A stretch of DNA of 64,000 nucleotides. Origin: Wandonia haliotis. GTDB lineage: Bacteria; Bacteroidota; Bacteroidia; Flavobacteriales_D; Crocinitomicaceae. The DNA is taken from positions 372,001-436,000 of the forward strand of contig NZ_BAAAFH010000003.1 of assembly GCF_039523435.1 (NCBI RefSeq), written 5' to 3'. The notes beneath the pieces are model-generated. The model worked only from the letters and a program-made list of their open reading frames with translations. It was not told where the DNA came from and made no database searches. The position numbers were made by a program, and so were the translations under genes. Below, piece after piece: positions 1-8,393 of this stretch (the first letter of the stretch is position 1; each line of letters starts with the position of its first letter).

Positions 1-1086
1 GTCCCATTCCCGATTGATTTGCTCTATTTTTTCCCGGGGTATAGGTTTGTGTTGATTTTTCTTATACGATTTGCCGGATGCTACTTCTTGCCCGATAAAA
101 GAACTAACTTCGCTAAAGTCTCCGAGCTTGATTTGATCGTAAACTTGTTGAAGAATTTCCATTGGTTTTTTTTCAAACTCCGAGTAACGAATCTCGACAA
201 GTTGGTCGGGACGTAATTGCTGCTTGCTCTTTAAAAAGTTTTGATAGGTATCGCGATAGGAGTCAATGATAAATTGCTCCAGTTCTTTTTCATGTGCGCG
301 ATTCAGCGCCATTTTGGGCAGAATCTTTTCCAGCAATCCCTCATTGGAGATATAGACTTCGTAAGGATTTCTGTGAATGTGAATAAAGCGGGCATTCGGA
401 TAGCGTTTAAGAATTTCATCAATTCGCGCTGTATTCAATGGGCTTTTTAGCAACATTTGTTGATTTCCGTTTGCCAGAATTGCCTTACGGACGAAGTAAT
501 CCAGTTTTTTGCTCCATTCTTCTTGCTGTTTTTTCGTTTTGGGATGGATACAATCCTCACAGGTTTCTTTGATTCGTCTCGGGAAAACATATCCGTTGAC
601 GAGTGAGAAAGGAGTCATATTGGCAAGGGCAAATTCTTCCTCACTGGGTGATTCGGCAGAGATTTTAACGTTATCCTGAGGGCGTGTTTCGGGCATCACC
701 GAATTAAACAGTTTTCGCATTCCCTTTCCGAACAGAAGAAATAAATGTGGGGTGAGCACCTGATAGGTAGAAGGGTAAACAAACTTAGGATCGGAACCCA
801 GAAGGTAAAATAAATAAGTTGTCCCACTTCGAAAATACCCCACGATAAATACAGGATCTTTACAGGTGACTTTTTTAATTTTTCGGGCAAAAAGAAGGGC
901 TTCCAAAATATGAAAAGGACTACTTAAAAGAGCCATCAACGTAATCATAATTGCCTTAGGCCAGTAGATCGGATGAACATTCCATTTATTTCTTACTAAT
1001 ACACGTATCCATGTCCACAGGTCTATCCCGAAGGCGGTGTGTTGGAAAAGGTCAAAAGTGTCTTTTGGTGTGTATTTTATTTTCAT
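1..1086 (-). CDS. Sulfotransferase family protein (C-terminus cut by window edge)
   Basis: Reading the minus strand from the ATG at 1086 gives 362 open codons that run off the left edge, so the C-terminus is missing. Near residue 83 the motif GYFRSGTTYL is the 5'-phosphosulfate loop of PAPS-dependent sulfotransferases, and further on LLKSPLNTARI followed by RFIHIHRNPYEVYISNE matches the 3'-phosphate-binding part of the same fold. The family moves sulfate from PAPS to a hydroxyl or amine of a glycan, lipid or small molecule; the substrate cannot be read here. It is divergent from the flippase-like gene at 1208, which may hint at an envelope role (inference). The family call is secure, the acceptor unknown. 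Confidence 0.85.
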   Translation of the reverse strand, partial: MKIKYTPKDTFDLFQHTAFGIDLWTWIRVLVRNKWNVHPIYWPKAIMITLMALLSSPFHILEALLFARKIKKVTCKDPVFIVGYFRSGTTYLFYLLGSDPKFVYPSTYQVLTPHLFLLFGKGMRKLFNSVMPETRPQDNVKISAESPSEEEFALANMTPFSLVNGYVFPRRIKETCEDCIHPKTKKQQEEWSKKLDYFVRKAILANGNQQMLLKSPLNTARIDEILKRYPNARFIHIHRNPYEVYISNEGLLEKILPKMALNRAHEKELEQFIIDSYRDTYQNFLKSKQQLRPDQLVEIRYSEFEKKPMEILQQVYDQIKLGDFSEVSSFIGQEVASGKSYKKNQHKPIPREKIEQINREWD

Positions 1087-1153
1087 AGGTGCTTACTGCG
1101 CGTTTGCAGAAACAAATATACGTATCAGGGACAGAATCAAAATAGTTTGTCGG

Positions 1154-1187
1154 GGAAAACCTCTTCCTGAAGAAGAGGATGTTTTCC
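1154..1187. promoter_or_regulatory. Long hairpin in the leader of the flippase-like gene
   Basis: GGAAAAC (1154-1160) pairs with GTTTTCC (1181-1187) and CTCTTC (1161-1166) with GAAGAG (1172-1177), leaving a 5-nt loop and a 3-nt bulge. It lies 20 nt before the ATG at 1208. It could be a leader structure or a terminator-like element between divergent genes; no long T-run follows. Function is not known. Confidence 0.35.
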
Positions 1188-1207
1188 AAAATCCGTACTT
1201 TTAAGCG

Positions 1208-2380
1208 ATGAAAAGCGATACGAATGTTTTAAACCAGCTTCGGGGGTGGCGGATCTGGATTCCGCTACTTATCGGTCTGTCCATTTCGATATGGCTATTG
1301 GTACGGAGTCTCAATGAAACACGTTTTATTGAAGTTTCGGGTACAGAAACCGGAACCCATTCATGGAAGGACAGCAATGGAAATGGTGAAGTTGACTTCT
1401 GGATCGCTGAAGAATTTACCCCGGATGCTTCCGGAAATTACAGACAGGAAACCCTGACCGATGTTTTAAAAAGTATTGACTGGACACTTCAATCGGTTTT
1501 TTGGCTGCTTGCAGCGTTTCTTATGATGGGATTGAGAGACTTTGGTTATATGTTGCGGATCAGGACGCTTACTGATAAACAACTAACCTGGAGACAGTCC
1601 TTTTTTGTAATCATGATCTGGGAATTTGCTTCTGCGCTTACACCGGGAGTTGTAGGGGGAACAGCAGTTGCCATGTTTATCCTGAACAAAGAAAAGATAA
1701 GTATGGGGCGTTCTACCGCAATCGTTGTTATTACAGCTTTGATGGACAACCTGTTTTTCGTTTTGATTGTCCCTGTTCTTTTATTGTTCATTAATTATGA
1801 TGCGATTTTTCCTGATACAGCTTTAAGTGTGAAACACAGTATTACGTATTTCTTCTGGACCGGATACACGGTGATGTTAGTTATTTGTATCCTGCTTTTT
1901 CTTAGTATTTTCCTGTTCCCCGGTTTAATCAAACGGCTGTTGACTTTTTTTACACGCATTCCTTTTTTAAAACGATTTAAAGAAAAAGCAATTCATACAG
2001 GGGATGAGGTAAAGTTGACTTCTTCCCAGTTCAGAGGTAAACCCCTTTCGTTTTGGTTACGTGTTTTCTTAAGCACGTTGCTTTCCTGGTCGGGTCGCTA
2101 TCTGGTGATCAATATGATTATGATTGCTTTTTTACAAATTGGGTTTGTAGATCACTTATTGATTTTTGCCAAGCAGTTTGTTATGTGGGTTATGATGTTG
2201 GTAAGTCCGACACCGGGTGCGAGTGGTGTGGCGGAGTGGGCGTTTTCATCCTTGTTAAGTGATCTGGCGCCTTCGGGACTTGTGATTGTTTCACTGGCAT
2301 TAATCTGGCGGCTTATAAGCTACTTTCCGTATTTGTTTATCGGAACATTTTTGCTGCCTAGGTGGCTGAAGAAAAAATAG
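1208..2380 (+). CDS. Lysylphosphatidylglycerol synthase TM / UPF0104-type flippase-like membrane protein
   Basis: 390 residues with about eight hydrophobic segments and the pattern of the YbhN/AglD family (LPG synthase transmembrane region): a first helix at residues 16-33, then GVVGGTAVAMFILNKEKIS and, near the end, PTPGASGVAEWAFSSLL. Members are thought to flip or handle lipids or lipid-linked sugars in the inner membrane. An extracytoplasmic stretch of about 60 residues lies between helices 1 and 2 and holds an EF-hand-like loop, D55-S-N57-G-N59-G60-E-V-D63, not typical of the family. A second family member lies at 28253-29293 on the other strand. Start is an ATG after a hairpin. The family is well supported; the transported lipid is unknown. 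Confidence 0.8.
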   Translation: MKSDTNVLNQLRGWRIWIPLLIGLSISIWLLVRSLNETRFIEVSGTETGTHSWKDSNGNGEVDFWIAEEFTPDASGNYRQETLTDVLKSIDWTLQSVFWLLAAFLMMGLRDFGYMLRIRTLTDKQLTWRQSFFVIMIWEFASALTPGVVGGTAVAMFILNKEKISMGRSTAIVVITALMDNLFFVLIVPVLLLFINYDAIFPDTALSVKHSITYFFWTGYTVMLVICILLFLSIFLFPGLIKRLLTFFTRIPFLKRFKEKAIHTGDEVKLTSSQFRGKPLSFWLRVFLSTLLSWSGRYLVINMIMIAFLQIGFVDHLLIFAKQFVMWVMMLVSPTPGASGVAEWAFSSLLSDLAPSGLVIVSLALIWRLISYFPYLFIGTFLLPRWLKKK

Positions 2381-2455
2381 ATACGGACTGGTTTTTGTAA
2401 GAGATAGAGTAACGATTTTGACTTTTTTTCGTTAGATAGTAGAGATTGAAGGAGT

Positions 2456-3625
2456 ATGAGGATTATATATATACTACTGTTTTTTGTTTTTCCCGGCTTG
2501 CTATCGGCGCAGGTGCAACCGGGTTTTGATAAAGGAGAAGCACTGGAAATGATCCGGATCTGTAACAGCCATACCTTTTTAGAAATCTACAGTACGGATA
2601 AGGCGATCATACCGTCAGGATATACACGGATTTATTCGTCTACTCCTACTATTATGGACAATATGTTCCAGGTTTATACATCAGGAAAGGTAGGCGTAAT
2701 CCACTTCAGAGGTTCAACGGTTCATCCGAATAGCTGGATAGAGAATTTGTATTCTGCTATGATACCGGCTACGGGTTCGATGACCGTTTATGACAGAAAA
2801 AGAGCCTACACATTTGCCAGAGATAGAAATGCAGCAGTCCATAGTGGATTTGCGCTTGGTGTGGTATTGATGTCCGATGAAATTATTCAGCAGATACAGG
2901 TGTTGAATAGAAGAGGGATTTATGACATTTTGATTACCGGGCATAGTCAGGGAGGGGCACTTGCTACCATGACTCATGCTTATCTCGAAAATTTGGAGGA
3001 AGGAGTAATTGCTTCTAGGAATAGATTCAAGATGTATGCGTTTGCTAACCCCATGACGGGAAATGAGGTGTTTGCTGATGAATACAACAAACAATTTACT
3101 GCGAGGGGGGTAAGTTTCCGGATTATTAATCCCGGGGATATTGTCGCATCATTACCCTTTACATATAGTGACGAGGAAATGTTTTCCGCTGAGAATATTA
3201 TATCCTGGTTGAGTGGTGAAGAAGAATTTGACATCGGAAAGCTTGGACTTGAATTGGTCATGCGTAAGTTCAAAGACGGACTTTCGTCGTACATTAAAAA
3301 GTCGAATCAGTTGTTGCATAAACTGATTGCTAAACAGGCAGGAGAGATCATATTTCCGGATTACGTGGATGATATAAAATACGTTTCTGTGGGTGAATTA
3401 CACAAACTGGAGCCGTTCTCGTATCCTGAAATAATTCTGGATTCTTCCGAAATTGCCCCGGGAAACCTGTCGGATTATGAACCGCTTCCGGATGGGCGTT
3501 ATATGAAAAAGGAACCCCGCTTTTTTCAGCATAAACCGTATAATTATTATGTGAATCTTGCACGGGAATACTCCGAACAGGACTACAGAAAAATCAGGAT
3601 GAAATACCTGAAAGAAAATCTGTAA
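2456..3625 (+). CDS. Secreted class 3 lipase-like alpha/beta hydrolase
   Basis: 389 residues with an N-terminal signal peptide (residues 1-19, ending LLSAQ). The nucleophile elbow GHSQGG sits at residues 162-167 (Ser164), and downstream INPGDIVASLP matches the Asp-containing segment of lipase class 3 (PF01764). The N-terminal part has the oxyanion-region strand VGVIHFRGS. The family hydrolyses triacylglycerol or phospholipid esters outside the cytoplasm. The C-terminal 120 residues, rich in Pro and Tyr, are not recognised. A GGAG lies only 1 nt before the ATG, so it is too close to act as a normal ribosome binding site. It stands alone between the flippase gene and convergent aspS. Good confidence in the fold, substrate unproven. 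Confidence 0.8.
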   Translation: MRIIYILLFFVFPGLLSAQVQPGFDKGEALEMIRICNSHTFLEIYSTDKAIIPSGYTRIYSSTPTIMDNMFQVYTSGKVGVIHFRGSTVHPNSWIENLYSAMIPATGSMTVYDRKRAYTFARDRNAAVHSGFALGVVLMSDEIIQQIQVLNRRGIYDILITGHSQGGALATMTHAYLENLEEGVIASRNRFKMYAFANPMTGNEVFADEYNKQFTARGVSFRIINPGDIVASLPFTYSDEEMFSAENIISWLSGEEEFDIGKLGLELVMRKFKDGLSSYIKKSNQLLHKLIAKQAGEIIFPDYVDDIKYVSVGELHKLEPFSYPEIILDSSEIAPGNLSDYEPLPDGRYMKKEPRFFQHKPYNYYVNLAREYSEQDYRKIRMKYLKENL

Positions 3626-3656
3626 AAGAAAAACCCGGTCGTATAAACAACCGGGC
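3625..3656 (-). terminator. Terminator of aspS
   Basis: CCCGGT (3634-3639) and ACCGGG (3650-3655) form a GC stem. On the minus strand it is followed by a T-rich run, TTTTTCTTTT, as expected of an intrinsic terminator just after aspS. Confidence 0.7.
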
Positions 3657-3684
3657 TATCGGAAATATCTCTTTCAGGAAGAAA

Positions 3685-5448
3685 CTATTTTTCTTCTTTC
3701 GTAAGTTCTACTTTTAATGAAAGTTCATCAAGCTGTTCCTTGTTTAATGGAGCAGGCGCGTCAATCATAACGTCACGACCTCTGTTGTTTTTAGGGAAAG
3801 CTATATAGTCGCGAATTGATTCGGATCCACCCATCGTTGCTACCAGTCGATCCAGTCCGAATGCTAAACCTCCGTGCGGTGGAGCACCGTATTCAAACGC
3901 GTTCATTAAGAAACCGAATTGGGCCTGTGCCTCTTCTTTTGTGAATCCAAGAAGGTCAAACATTCGGGCTTGCAGCTGACGATCGTGGATACGAATGGAA
4001 CCTCCTCCCAACTCTACACCATTCATTGCGAGGTCATACGCATTTGCACGTACTTTCCCCGGTTCACTGTCAATAAGGTGAACGTCTTCAGGTTTTGGTG
4101 ATGTAAACGGGTGGTGCATAGCATGCCAACGCCCGGATTCTTCGTCCCACTCCAATAGCGGGAAGTCAAGTACCCAAAGCGGCTTGAATACATTCGGGTT
4201 GCGAAGACCAAGTTCATTACCCATGTGCAGGCGCAATTCATTCATTTGCTTACGTGTTGTTTCAAGGTCACCACTCAAAACCAGTAATAAATCTCCCGGA
4301 TTGGCTCCGGCAGCATCTGCCCAGGCTTTTAAATCTTCCTGATTGAAGAATTTGTCTACGGAAGATTTGTAGCTTCCATCCGGGTTACACTTTACATAAA
4401 TCAACCCTTTTGCGCCAATCTGCGGACGTTTTACCCAATCTGTAAGTGCGTCCAGTTGTTTACGGGTGTATTCAGAGCAATCTTCGGCGTTAATGGCAAT
4501 AATTGTTTCGGCGCTGTCAAAAACCTGGAAGCCTTTTCCTTTGGCTACCTCATCAAGGTATACAAACTCCATCCCGAAACGGATATCAGGTTTATCAGAT
4601 CCGTATTTTTTCATCGCATCTGCGTATGACATTCGCGGGAAATTTCCTTCAAATTCAGTACCGCGTATTGTCGAGAAAAGATGTTTAACCAGTCCTTCGA
4701 ATGTTTGCAATACATCTTCCTGCTCTACAAACGCCATTTCACAGTCAATCTGGGTAAATTCTGGCTGGCGGTCAGCACGAAGATCTTCATCCCGGAAACA
4801 TTTAACAATCTGATAGTAACGATCGAATCCTGAAACCATCAATAACTGTTTAAACGTCTGTGGAGATTGAGGAAGTGCATAGAACTCACCTTCATTCATA
4901 CGGCTTGGAACGACAAAATCTCTTGCTCCTTCCGGAGTTGATTTAATAAGATATGGCGTTTCCACATCGATAAAATTCTGGGCATCCAGATATTTGCGGG
5001 TTTCAATCGAAACCTTATTGCGCAAAAGTAATTTTTGTTGAACGGGATTACGGCGCAAATCCAGGTATCGGAATTGGGCGCGTAATTCTTCTCCACCGTC
5101 TGTCTCATCTTCAATCGTGAAAGGAGGTGTTTTTGAGCTGTTCAGCACGATAAGTTCTTCTACCTGAATCTCAATTTCTCCGGTGGGAATATTTTTGTTT
5201 TTACTCGCCCGTTCGATCACCAAACCTGTTATTTGTACAACGAACTCCCTTCCAAGCTTGCGGGCCTGTTCACAAAGAGCAGCGTTCACCTCCATATTAA
5301 ACGCGAGTTGAGTTACTCCGTAGCGGTCTCTAAGGTCAATAAAGGTCATTCCACCAAGGTCCCGCGAACGTTGTATCCATCCTGCAAGAGTTATTTTTTC
5401 TCCAATATTCTCAGCGCGCAAGGCACCACAAGTATGAGTTCTGTACAT
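3685..5448 (-). CDS. aspS: Aspartyl-tRNA synthetase
   Basis: 587 residues, the usual size of bacterial AspRS. It charges tRNA-Asp with aspartate using ATP in the cytoplasm. The N-terminal OB-fold anticodon-binding domain (WIQRSRDLGGMTFIDLRDRYG) is followed by a class II core with motif 2 (FRDEDLRADRQPEFTQID), the bacterial insertion domain, and motif 3 (GLAFGLDRLVATMGG). The ATG at 5448 is chosen over one at 5478 because the family begins MYRTHTCG and because a TAAATTTG -7 element at 5467-5474 would lie inside the longer reading. Monocistronic, with its own terminator. Confidence 0.97.
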   Translation of the reverse strand: MYRTHTCGALRAENIGEKITLAGWIQRSRDLGGMTFIDLRDRYGVTQLAFNMEVNAALCEQARKLGREFVVQITGLVIERASKNKNIPTGEIEIQVEELIVLNSSKTPPFTIEDETDGGEELRAQFRYLDLRRNPVQQKLLLRNKVSIETRKYLDAQNFIDVETPYLIKSTPEGARDFVVPSRMNEGEFYALPQSPQTFKQLLMVSGFDRYYQIVKCFRDEDLRADRQPEFTQIDCEMAFVEQEDVLQTFEGLVKHLFSTIRGTEFEGNFPRMSYADAMKKYGSDKPDIRFGMEFVYLDEVAKGKGFQVFDSAETIIAINAEDCSEYTRKQLDALTDWVKRPQIGAKGLIYVKCNPDGSYKSSVDKFFNQEDLKAWADAAGANPGDLLLVLSGDLETTRKQMNELRLHMGNELGLRNPNVFKPLWVLDFPLLEWDEESGRWHAMHHPFTSPKPEDVHLIDSEPGKVRANAYDLAMNGVELGGGSIRIHDRQLQARMFDLLGFTKEEAQAQFGFLMNAFEYGAPPHGGLAFGLDRLVATMGGSESIRDYIAFPKNNRGRDVMIDAPAPLNKEQLDELSLKVELTKEEK

Positions 5449-5466
5449 GTTCTGAAATTTGAATGA

Positions 5467-5474
5467 CAAATTTA
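5467..5474 (-). promoter_or_regulatory. Bacteroidota-type -7 element of aspS
   Basis: Read on the minus strand the site is TAAATTTG, matching TAnnTTTG. No clear TTG -33 element is seen at the right distance. It places the transcription start a few bases before the ATG at 5448. Confidence 0.45.
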
Positions 5475-5845
5475 ACAAAGTATTGGCAGTAGAAGAAAAA
5501 TGGGAACTAAATTATACGAGTAATGTGCTGTCAGCGACCTGATTGTTGAGACCTGATAATTGAAAGAAGAAAACCGTAAGCCGAAAACAATTTTTACTAA
5601 AGTGTGTATTTTGAAATTTTTTGTTTCTGTTCCACTCTTTTCGGGTGTACTATGAAAAATTAAAAATTCAGAAAAGAATTGGGTTTCGGCATTTTTCTAT
5701 ATAATAACGACTTAAATTTCTAGTAATATGATGGCTATGAGGAGTTGAATGAATAGCAGTAAGATGAAAAGTGGGCTGTTACTGTGCTGTTTCCCGGGTT
5801 TACTTCTCTTTTATGTAAAAAAAATAGGAATATTATTTCTCTTTT
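5475..5845. other. Non-coding gap between aspS and the HTH gene
   Basis: About 370 bases with only short chance reading frames. AT-rich, with no convincing RNA gene, repeat or terminator. It must hold upstream promoter sequence of both divergent genes. Confidence 0.5.
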
Positions 5846-5867
5846 TGCTTCATATACTTGTGAAGCA
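5846..5867. promoter_or_regulatory. Inverted repeat overlapping the start codon of the HTH gene
   Basis: TGCTTCA (5846-5852) and TGAAGCA (5861-5867) are perfect 7-bp arms 8 nt apart. The second arm ends on the A of the ATG at 5867. The position suits an autoregulatory operator of the DNA-binding protein encoded next to it, or a hairpin hiding the start; both are inference. Confidence 0.45.
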
Positions 5868-6226
5868 TGATACATAGAGGGGAAATAGTGGAAAAGGCGG
5901 TTCGCGAAAGTGGTTATTCAATAACTAAGTTGGCAGATCGTTTGGGAAAAAGCAGAAGGCATATTTATAACCTGTTTGCTAATCCCGAGTTACCTGTTGA
6001 AACTATCCTGGAAATCGGTAAGATTATCCATTATGATTTCTCTTCTTTATTACCCCGAATTAGTAAATATTTTGCCAGGCTGGAGAAGGAGACGTTTAAC
6101 GAACGTGAATTGCAATATATCCAGTCTTCCGAGACGGTAGAATTTTGGAAGAACAAGTATCTGCTATTGCTGGAAAAGTATAATACCTTATTGGAGAAAC
6201 GCGAAGTAAACCGGGAAAAGGAGTAA
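5867..6226 (+). CDS. Small helix-turn-helix DNA-binding protein
   Basis: 119 residues. Residues 8-45 (VEKAVRESGYSITKLADRLG followed by KSRRHIYNLF) form a Cro/XRE-like helix-turn-helix, the rest is a charged helix. Proteins of this type and size are common in Flavobacteriales and are presumed regulators, but their targets are not known to me. A 7-bp inverted repeat overlaps the start codon, pointing to autoregulation. The next gene starts 71 bp downstream with its own promoter and palindrome, so whether this protein controls it is open. Confidence 0.75.
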   Translation: MIHRGEIVEKAVRESGYSITKLADRLGKSRRHIYNLFANPELPVETILEIGKIIHYDFSSLLPRISKYFARLEKETFNERELQYIQSSETVEFWKNKYLLLLEKYNTLLEKREVNREKE

Positions 6227-6232
6227 TTTCAT

Positions 6233-6253
6233 TTATGCAACATTGTTGCATAA
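6233..6253. promoter_or_regulatory. Perfect 21-bp palindromic operator candidate
   Basis: Ten-base arms TTATGCAACA (6233-6242) and TGTTGCATAA (6244-6253) flank one central base with no mismatch. The palindrome covers the -33 region of the promoter of the flavoprotein gene at 6298, so a bound dimer would block it. A weaker dyad, TTGCA-N2-TGCAA, follows near 6275-6286. The cognate regulator cannot be named from sequence alone. Confidence 0.65.
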
Positions 6254-6275
6254 GATGCGTTTTGTCTTATCTTTG
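6246..6275 (+). promoter_or_regulatory. Promoter of the thioredoxin-reductase-like gene
   Basis: TTG (6246-6248), a 19-base spacer, then TATCTTTG (6268-6275): an exact match to the Bacteroidota consensus TTG-N19-TAnnTTTG, 22 bases before the ATG at 6298. Confidence 0.75.
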
Positions 6276-6297
6276 TTGCAAATGCAAACAATAAGGT

Positions 6298-7206
6298 ATG
6301 TTAGGAAACACGAATTATGAAGCTATTGTCATAGGAGGTAGTTATGCGGGATTGTCTGCGGCAATGTCGCTGGGAAGGTTGATGAGGCGGACACTTGTGA
6401 TAGATAGCGGCAAACCTTGTAACGCTTCTACACCACATTCTCACAATTTTCTTACACAAGATGGGAAAACTCCGGGAGAGATTTCACAGATAGGAAGGGC
6501 ACAGGTTGAAAAATATGACACGGTTACGTTCAGGGAAGATTTTGTGGTGAGTGCCGATAAAACGGAAAACGGTTTTGAAGTTAAAACATTATCGGGAACT
6601 GTTTTTAACGGGAAAAAATTGATTTTTGCTACAGGAGTCCGGGATGTGATGCCTGACATTGAGGGATTTGCTGATTGTTGGGGAATTTCGGTGATTCATT
6701 GTCCATATTGTCACGGTTATGAATATCGTTCAAAGAAAACAGCCGTATTTGCCAATGGTCCGACAGCAGTACACTTAGCCGCATTGTTAAAAAGTTTAAC
6801 ACGTGAGGTAATTGTGTTAACGAATGGTACTCCGGAATTTTCAGCAGAGGAGAAAGAGACCCTGGAAAAGCTGTCAGTAGATATTATTGCATCCGGAATT
6901 GATTATATCAAGCATGAAAACGGACACCTTGATCGCATTGTTTTTAAGGATAATACGGAGCTGATTTGTGAGGTGATGTATGCACGGATTCCTTTTATTC
7001 AGCATTCGGAAATACCCAAATTACTAGGCTGTACTCTGACAGAGCAGGGACATATTGAAACCGATAAATTACAGAAAACAACGGTTCCCGATATTTTTGC
7101 TTGCGGCGATGCTACTTCTCCGATGAGGTCAGTAGCTAATGCCGTAGCAGCAGGAAATCTTACCGGGGCTATGGTGAATAAAGAACTGGCAGAAGCAGAA
7201 ATGTAG
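6298..7206 (+). CDS. Thioredoxin-reductase-like NAD(P)/FAD oxidoreductase
   Basis: 302 residues. FAD-binding motif VIGGSYAGLSAA at residues 11-22, a redox CPYC pair at 135-138 (HCPYCHGYEYR) and the second FAD motif FACGDATSPMRSVANAV near the C-terminus. This is the thioredoxin reductase fold, but the NAD(P)-binding GxGxxA loop is altered (VFANGPTAVHLA), as in many stand-alone Bacteroidota flavoproteins whose partner is unknown. It is expected to move electrons from a nicotinamide cofactor through FAD and the disulfide to an unidentified acceptor in the cytoplasm. Promoter and a 21-bp palindrome immediately upstream suggest tight, perhaps redox- or metal-linked, control (inference). Ends in a shared strong terminator. 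Confidence 0.85.
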   Translation: MLGNTNYEAIVIGGSYAGLSAAMSLGRLMRRTLVIDSGKPCNASTPHSHNFLTQDGKTPGEISQIGRAQVEKYDTVTFREDFVVSADKTENGFEVKTLSGTVFNGKKLIFATGVRDVMPDIEGFADCWGISVIHCPYCHGYEYRSKKTAVFANGPTAVHLAALLKSLTREVIVLTNGTPEFSAEEKETLEKLSVDIIASGIDYIKHENGHLDRIVFKDNTELICEVMYARIPFIQHSEIPKLLGCTLTEQGHIETDKLQKTTVPDIFACGDATSPMRSVANAVAAGNLTGAMVNKELAEAEM

Positions 7207-7223
7207 GAAAACAGAACTAATAA

Positions 7224-7253
7224 CAAAAGGCAGCATAATCTTGCTGCCTTTTG
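7224..7253. terminator. Strong bidirectional terminator
   Basis: A perfect 12-bp stem, CAAAAGGCAGCA (7224-7235) with TGCTGCCTTTTG (7242-7253), and a 6-nt loop between the convergent flavoprotein and aldo/keto reductase genes. Confidence 0.85.
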
Positions 7254-7266
7254 TTGTATATCAAGA

Positions 7267-8208
7267 TTATAAATTGATTTTCAGTACGTCAAGATCTTCC
7301 TGATCCAGGTGCAGTTGAGGTGCAGCAATAAGATCCTCCAATTGCTTGTTGTTCGTGGCGCTGACAATCGGAGCTCCGATGTGGGGCTGAGCCAGTAACC
7401 AGGCCAGTGCAACGGTTGCAGGAGAAGAGTTGTGTTTGCCGGCTACTTTGTCCAACGCATCCAATATCGCCAGTCCATTTTCATTCAGGTAGTGTTTAAC
7501 ACCTCCTCCTCTCTGGCTCTTACTGAGATCGGCTTCTGAACGGTATTTACCAGTCAAAAATCCGGAAGCAAGTGACCAGTAGGGGAAAACAGCAAGGTTA
7601 TACAGCTCTGCTAACGGAGCATATTGTGTTTCGTATTGCTCACGATCAATGAGATTGTAATGAGGCTGAAGAGCAACATATTTAGGCAAGCCGTTTTTGT
7701 CAGCTGCTTCAAAAGATTGTTGTAAACGTTCGGGTGAAATATTGGATGCAGCGATATAACGTACTTTTCCAGCTTTGATAATTTCCTGGTAAGTTTCCAG
7801 TGTTTCTTCAACAGGAGTTACCTTATCATCAAAGTGCGTATAATACAGATCGATATAATCTGTTTGCAAGCGTTGAAGTGATTCATCTACAGATTGGAGA
7901 ATATGTTTTCTACTGATATCAAAACCATGTTCTTGTGTTTCAGATCCTACTTTGGTGGCAAGTACAATTTTGTCTCTGTTTTTTCTTTCTTTCATCCATT
8001 TGCCAAGAATAGACTCTGATAGTCCTCCTGTTCCGTTTACCCACCAGGGATAGGTGTCTGCAGTGTCAAAAAAGTTAAATCCTGCTTCTGTAAATTGATC
8101 CGCAATAGCAAAGGACTGTTTTTCATTTAGTGTCCAGCCGAAAACATTTCCTCCGAAATTAATACGGGAAACTTCCAGATCTGTATTGTTAATTTTGAAT
8201 TTGTTCAT
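7267..8208 (-). CDS. Aldo/keto reductase
   Basis: 313 residues counted from the ATG at 8208; an in-frame ATG at 8238 would add ten residues but MNKFKINN fits the family start. The NADPH-dependent AKR catalytic tetrad is visible as D48 and Y53 (FFDTADTY), K86 (VLATKVG) and H125 (YYTHFDD). The YajO/Tas-like subgroup of voltage-gated potassium channel beta-like aldehyde/ketone reductases fits best. The substrate is unknown. It is convergent with the flavoprotein gene and shares its terminator. Confidence 0.88.
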   Translation of the reverse strand: MNKFKINNTDLEVSRINFGGNVFGWTLNEKQSFAIADQFTEAGFNFFDTADTYPWWVNGTGGLSESILGKWMKERKNRDKIVLATKVGSETQEHGFDISRKHILQSVDESLQRLQTDYIDLYYTHFDDKVTPVEETLETYQEIIKAGKVRYIAASNISPERLQQSFEAADKNGLPKYVALQPHYNLIDREQYETQYAPLAELYNLAVFPYWSLASGFLTGKYRSEADLSKSQRGGGVKHYLNENGLAILDALDKVAGKHNSSPATVALAWLLAQPHIGAPIVSATNNKQLEDLIAAPQLHLDQEDLDVLKINL

Positions 8209-8393
8209 GTTGATTTGAATTGGACATTTTTCTGTCATCCACTGAACGGAAAATCAGAGAATGACGGGTTATACAATCTTTGTTTTTTCATTTTTATATC
8301 ATTTTCTGCGCAATGATATGTCCTATAAAAGTAAGAAAAGTTTGATGAGACACAGGCGGATCCTGTATATTCGTTTTGTTAAAAAAACAGAAT

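Noticed and set aside
2449..2455. Functional Shine-Dalgarno before the lipase gene
   Set aside because: GGAG ends only 1 nt from the ATG, too close for normal ribosome placement, and other genes here lack such motifs.
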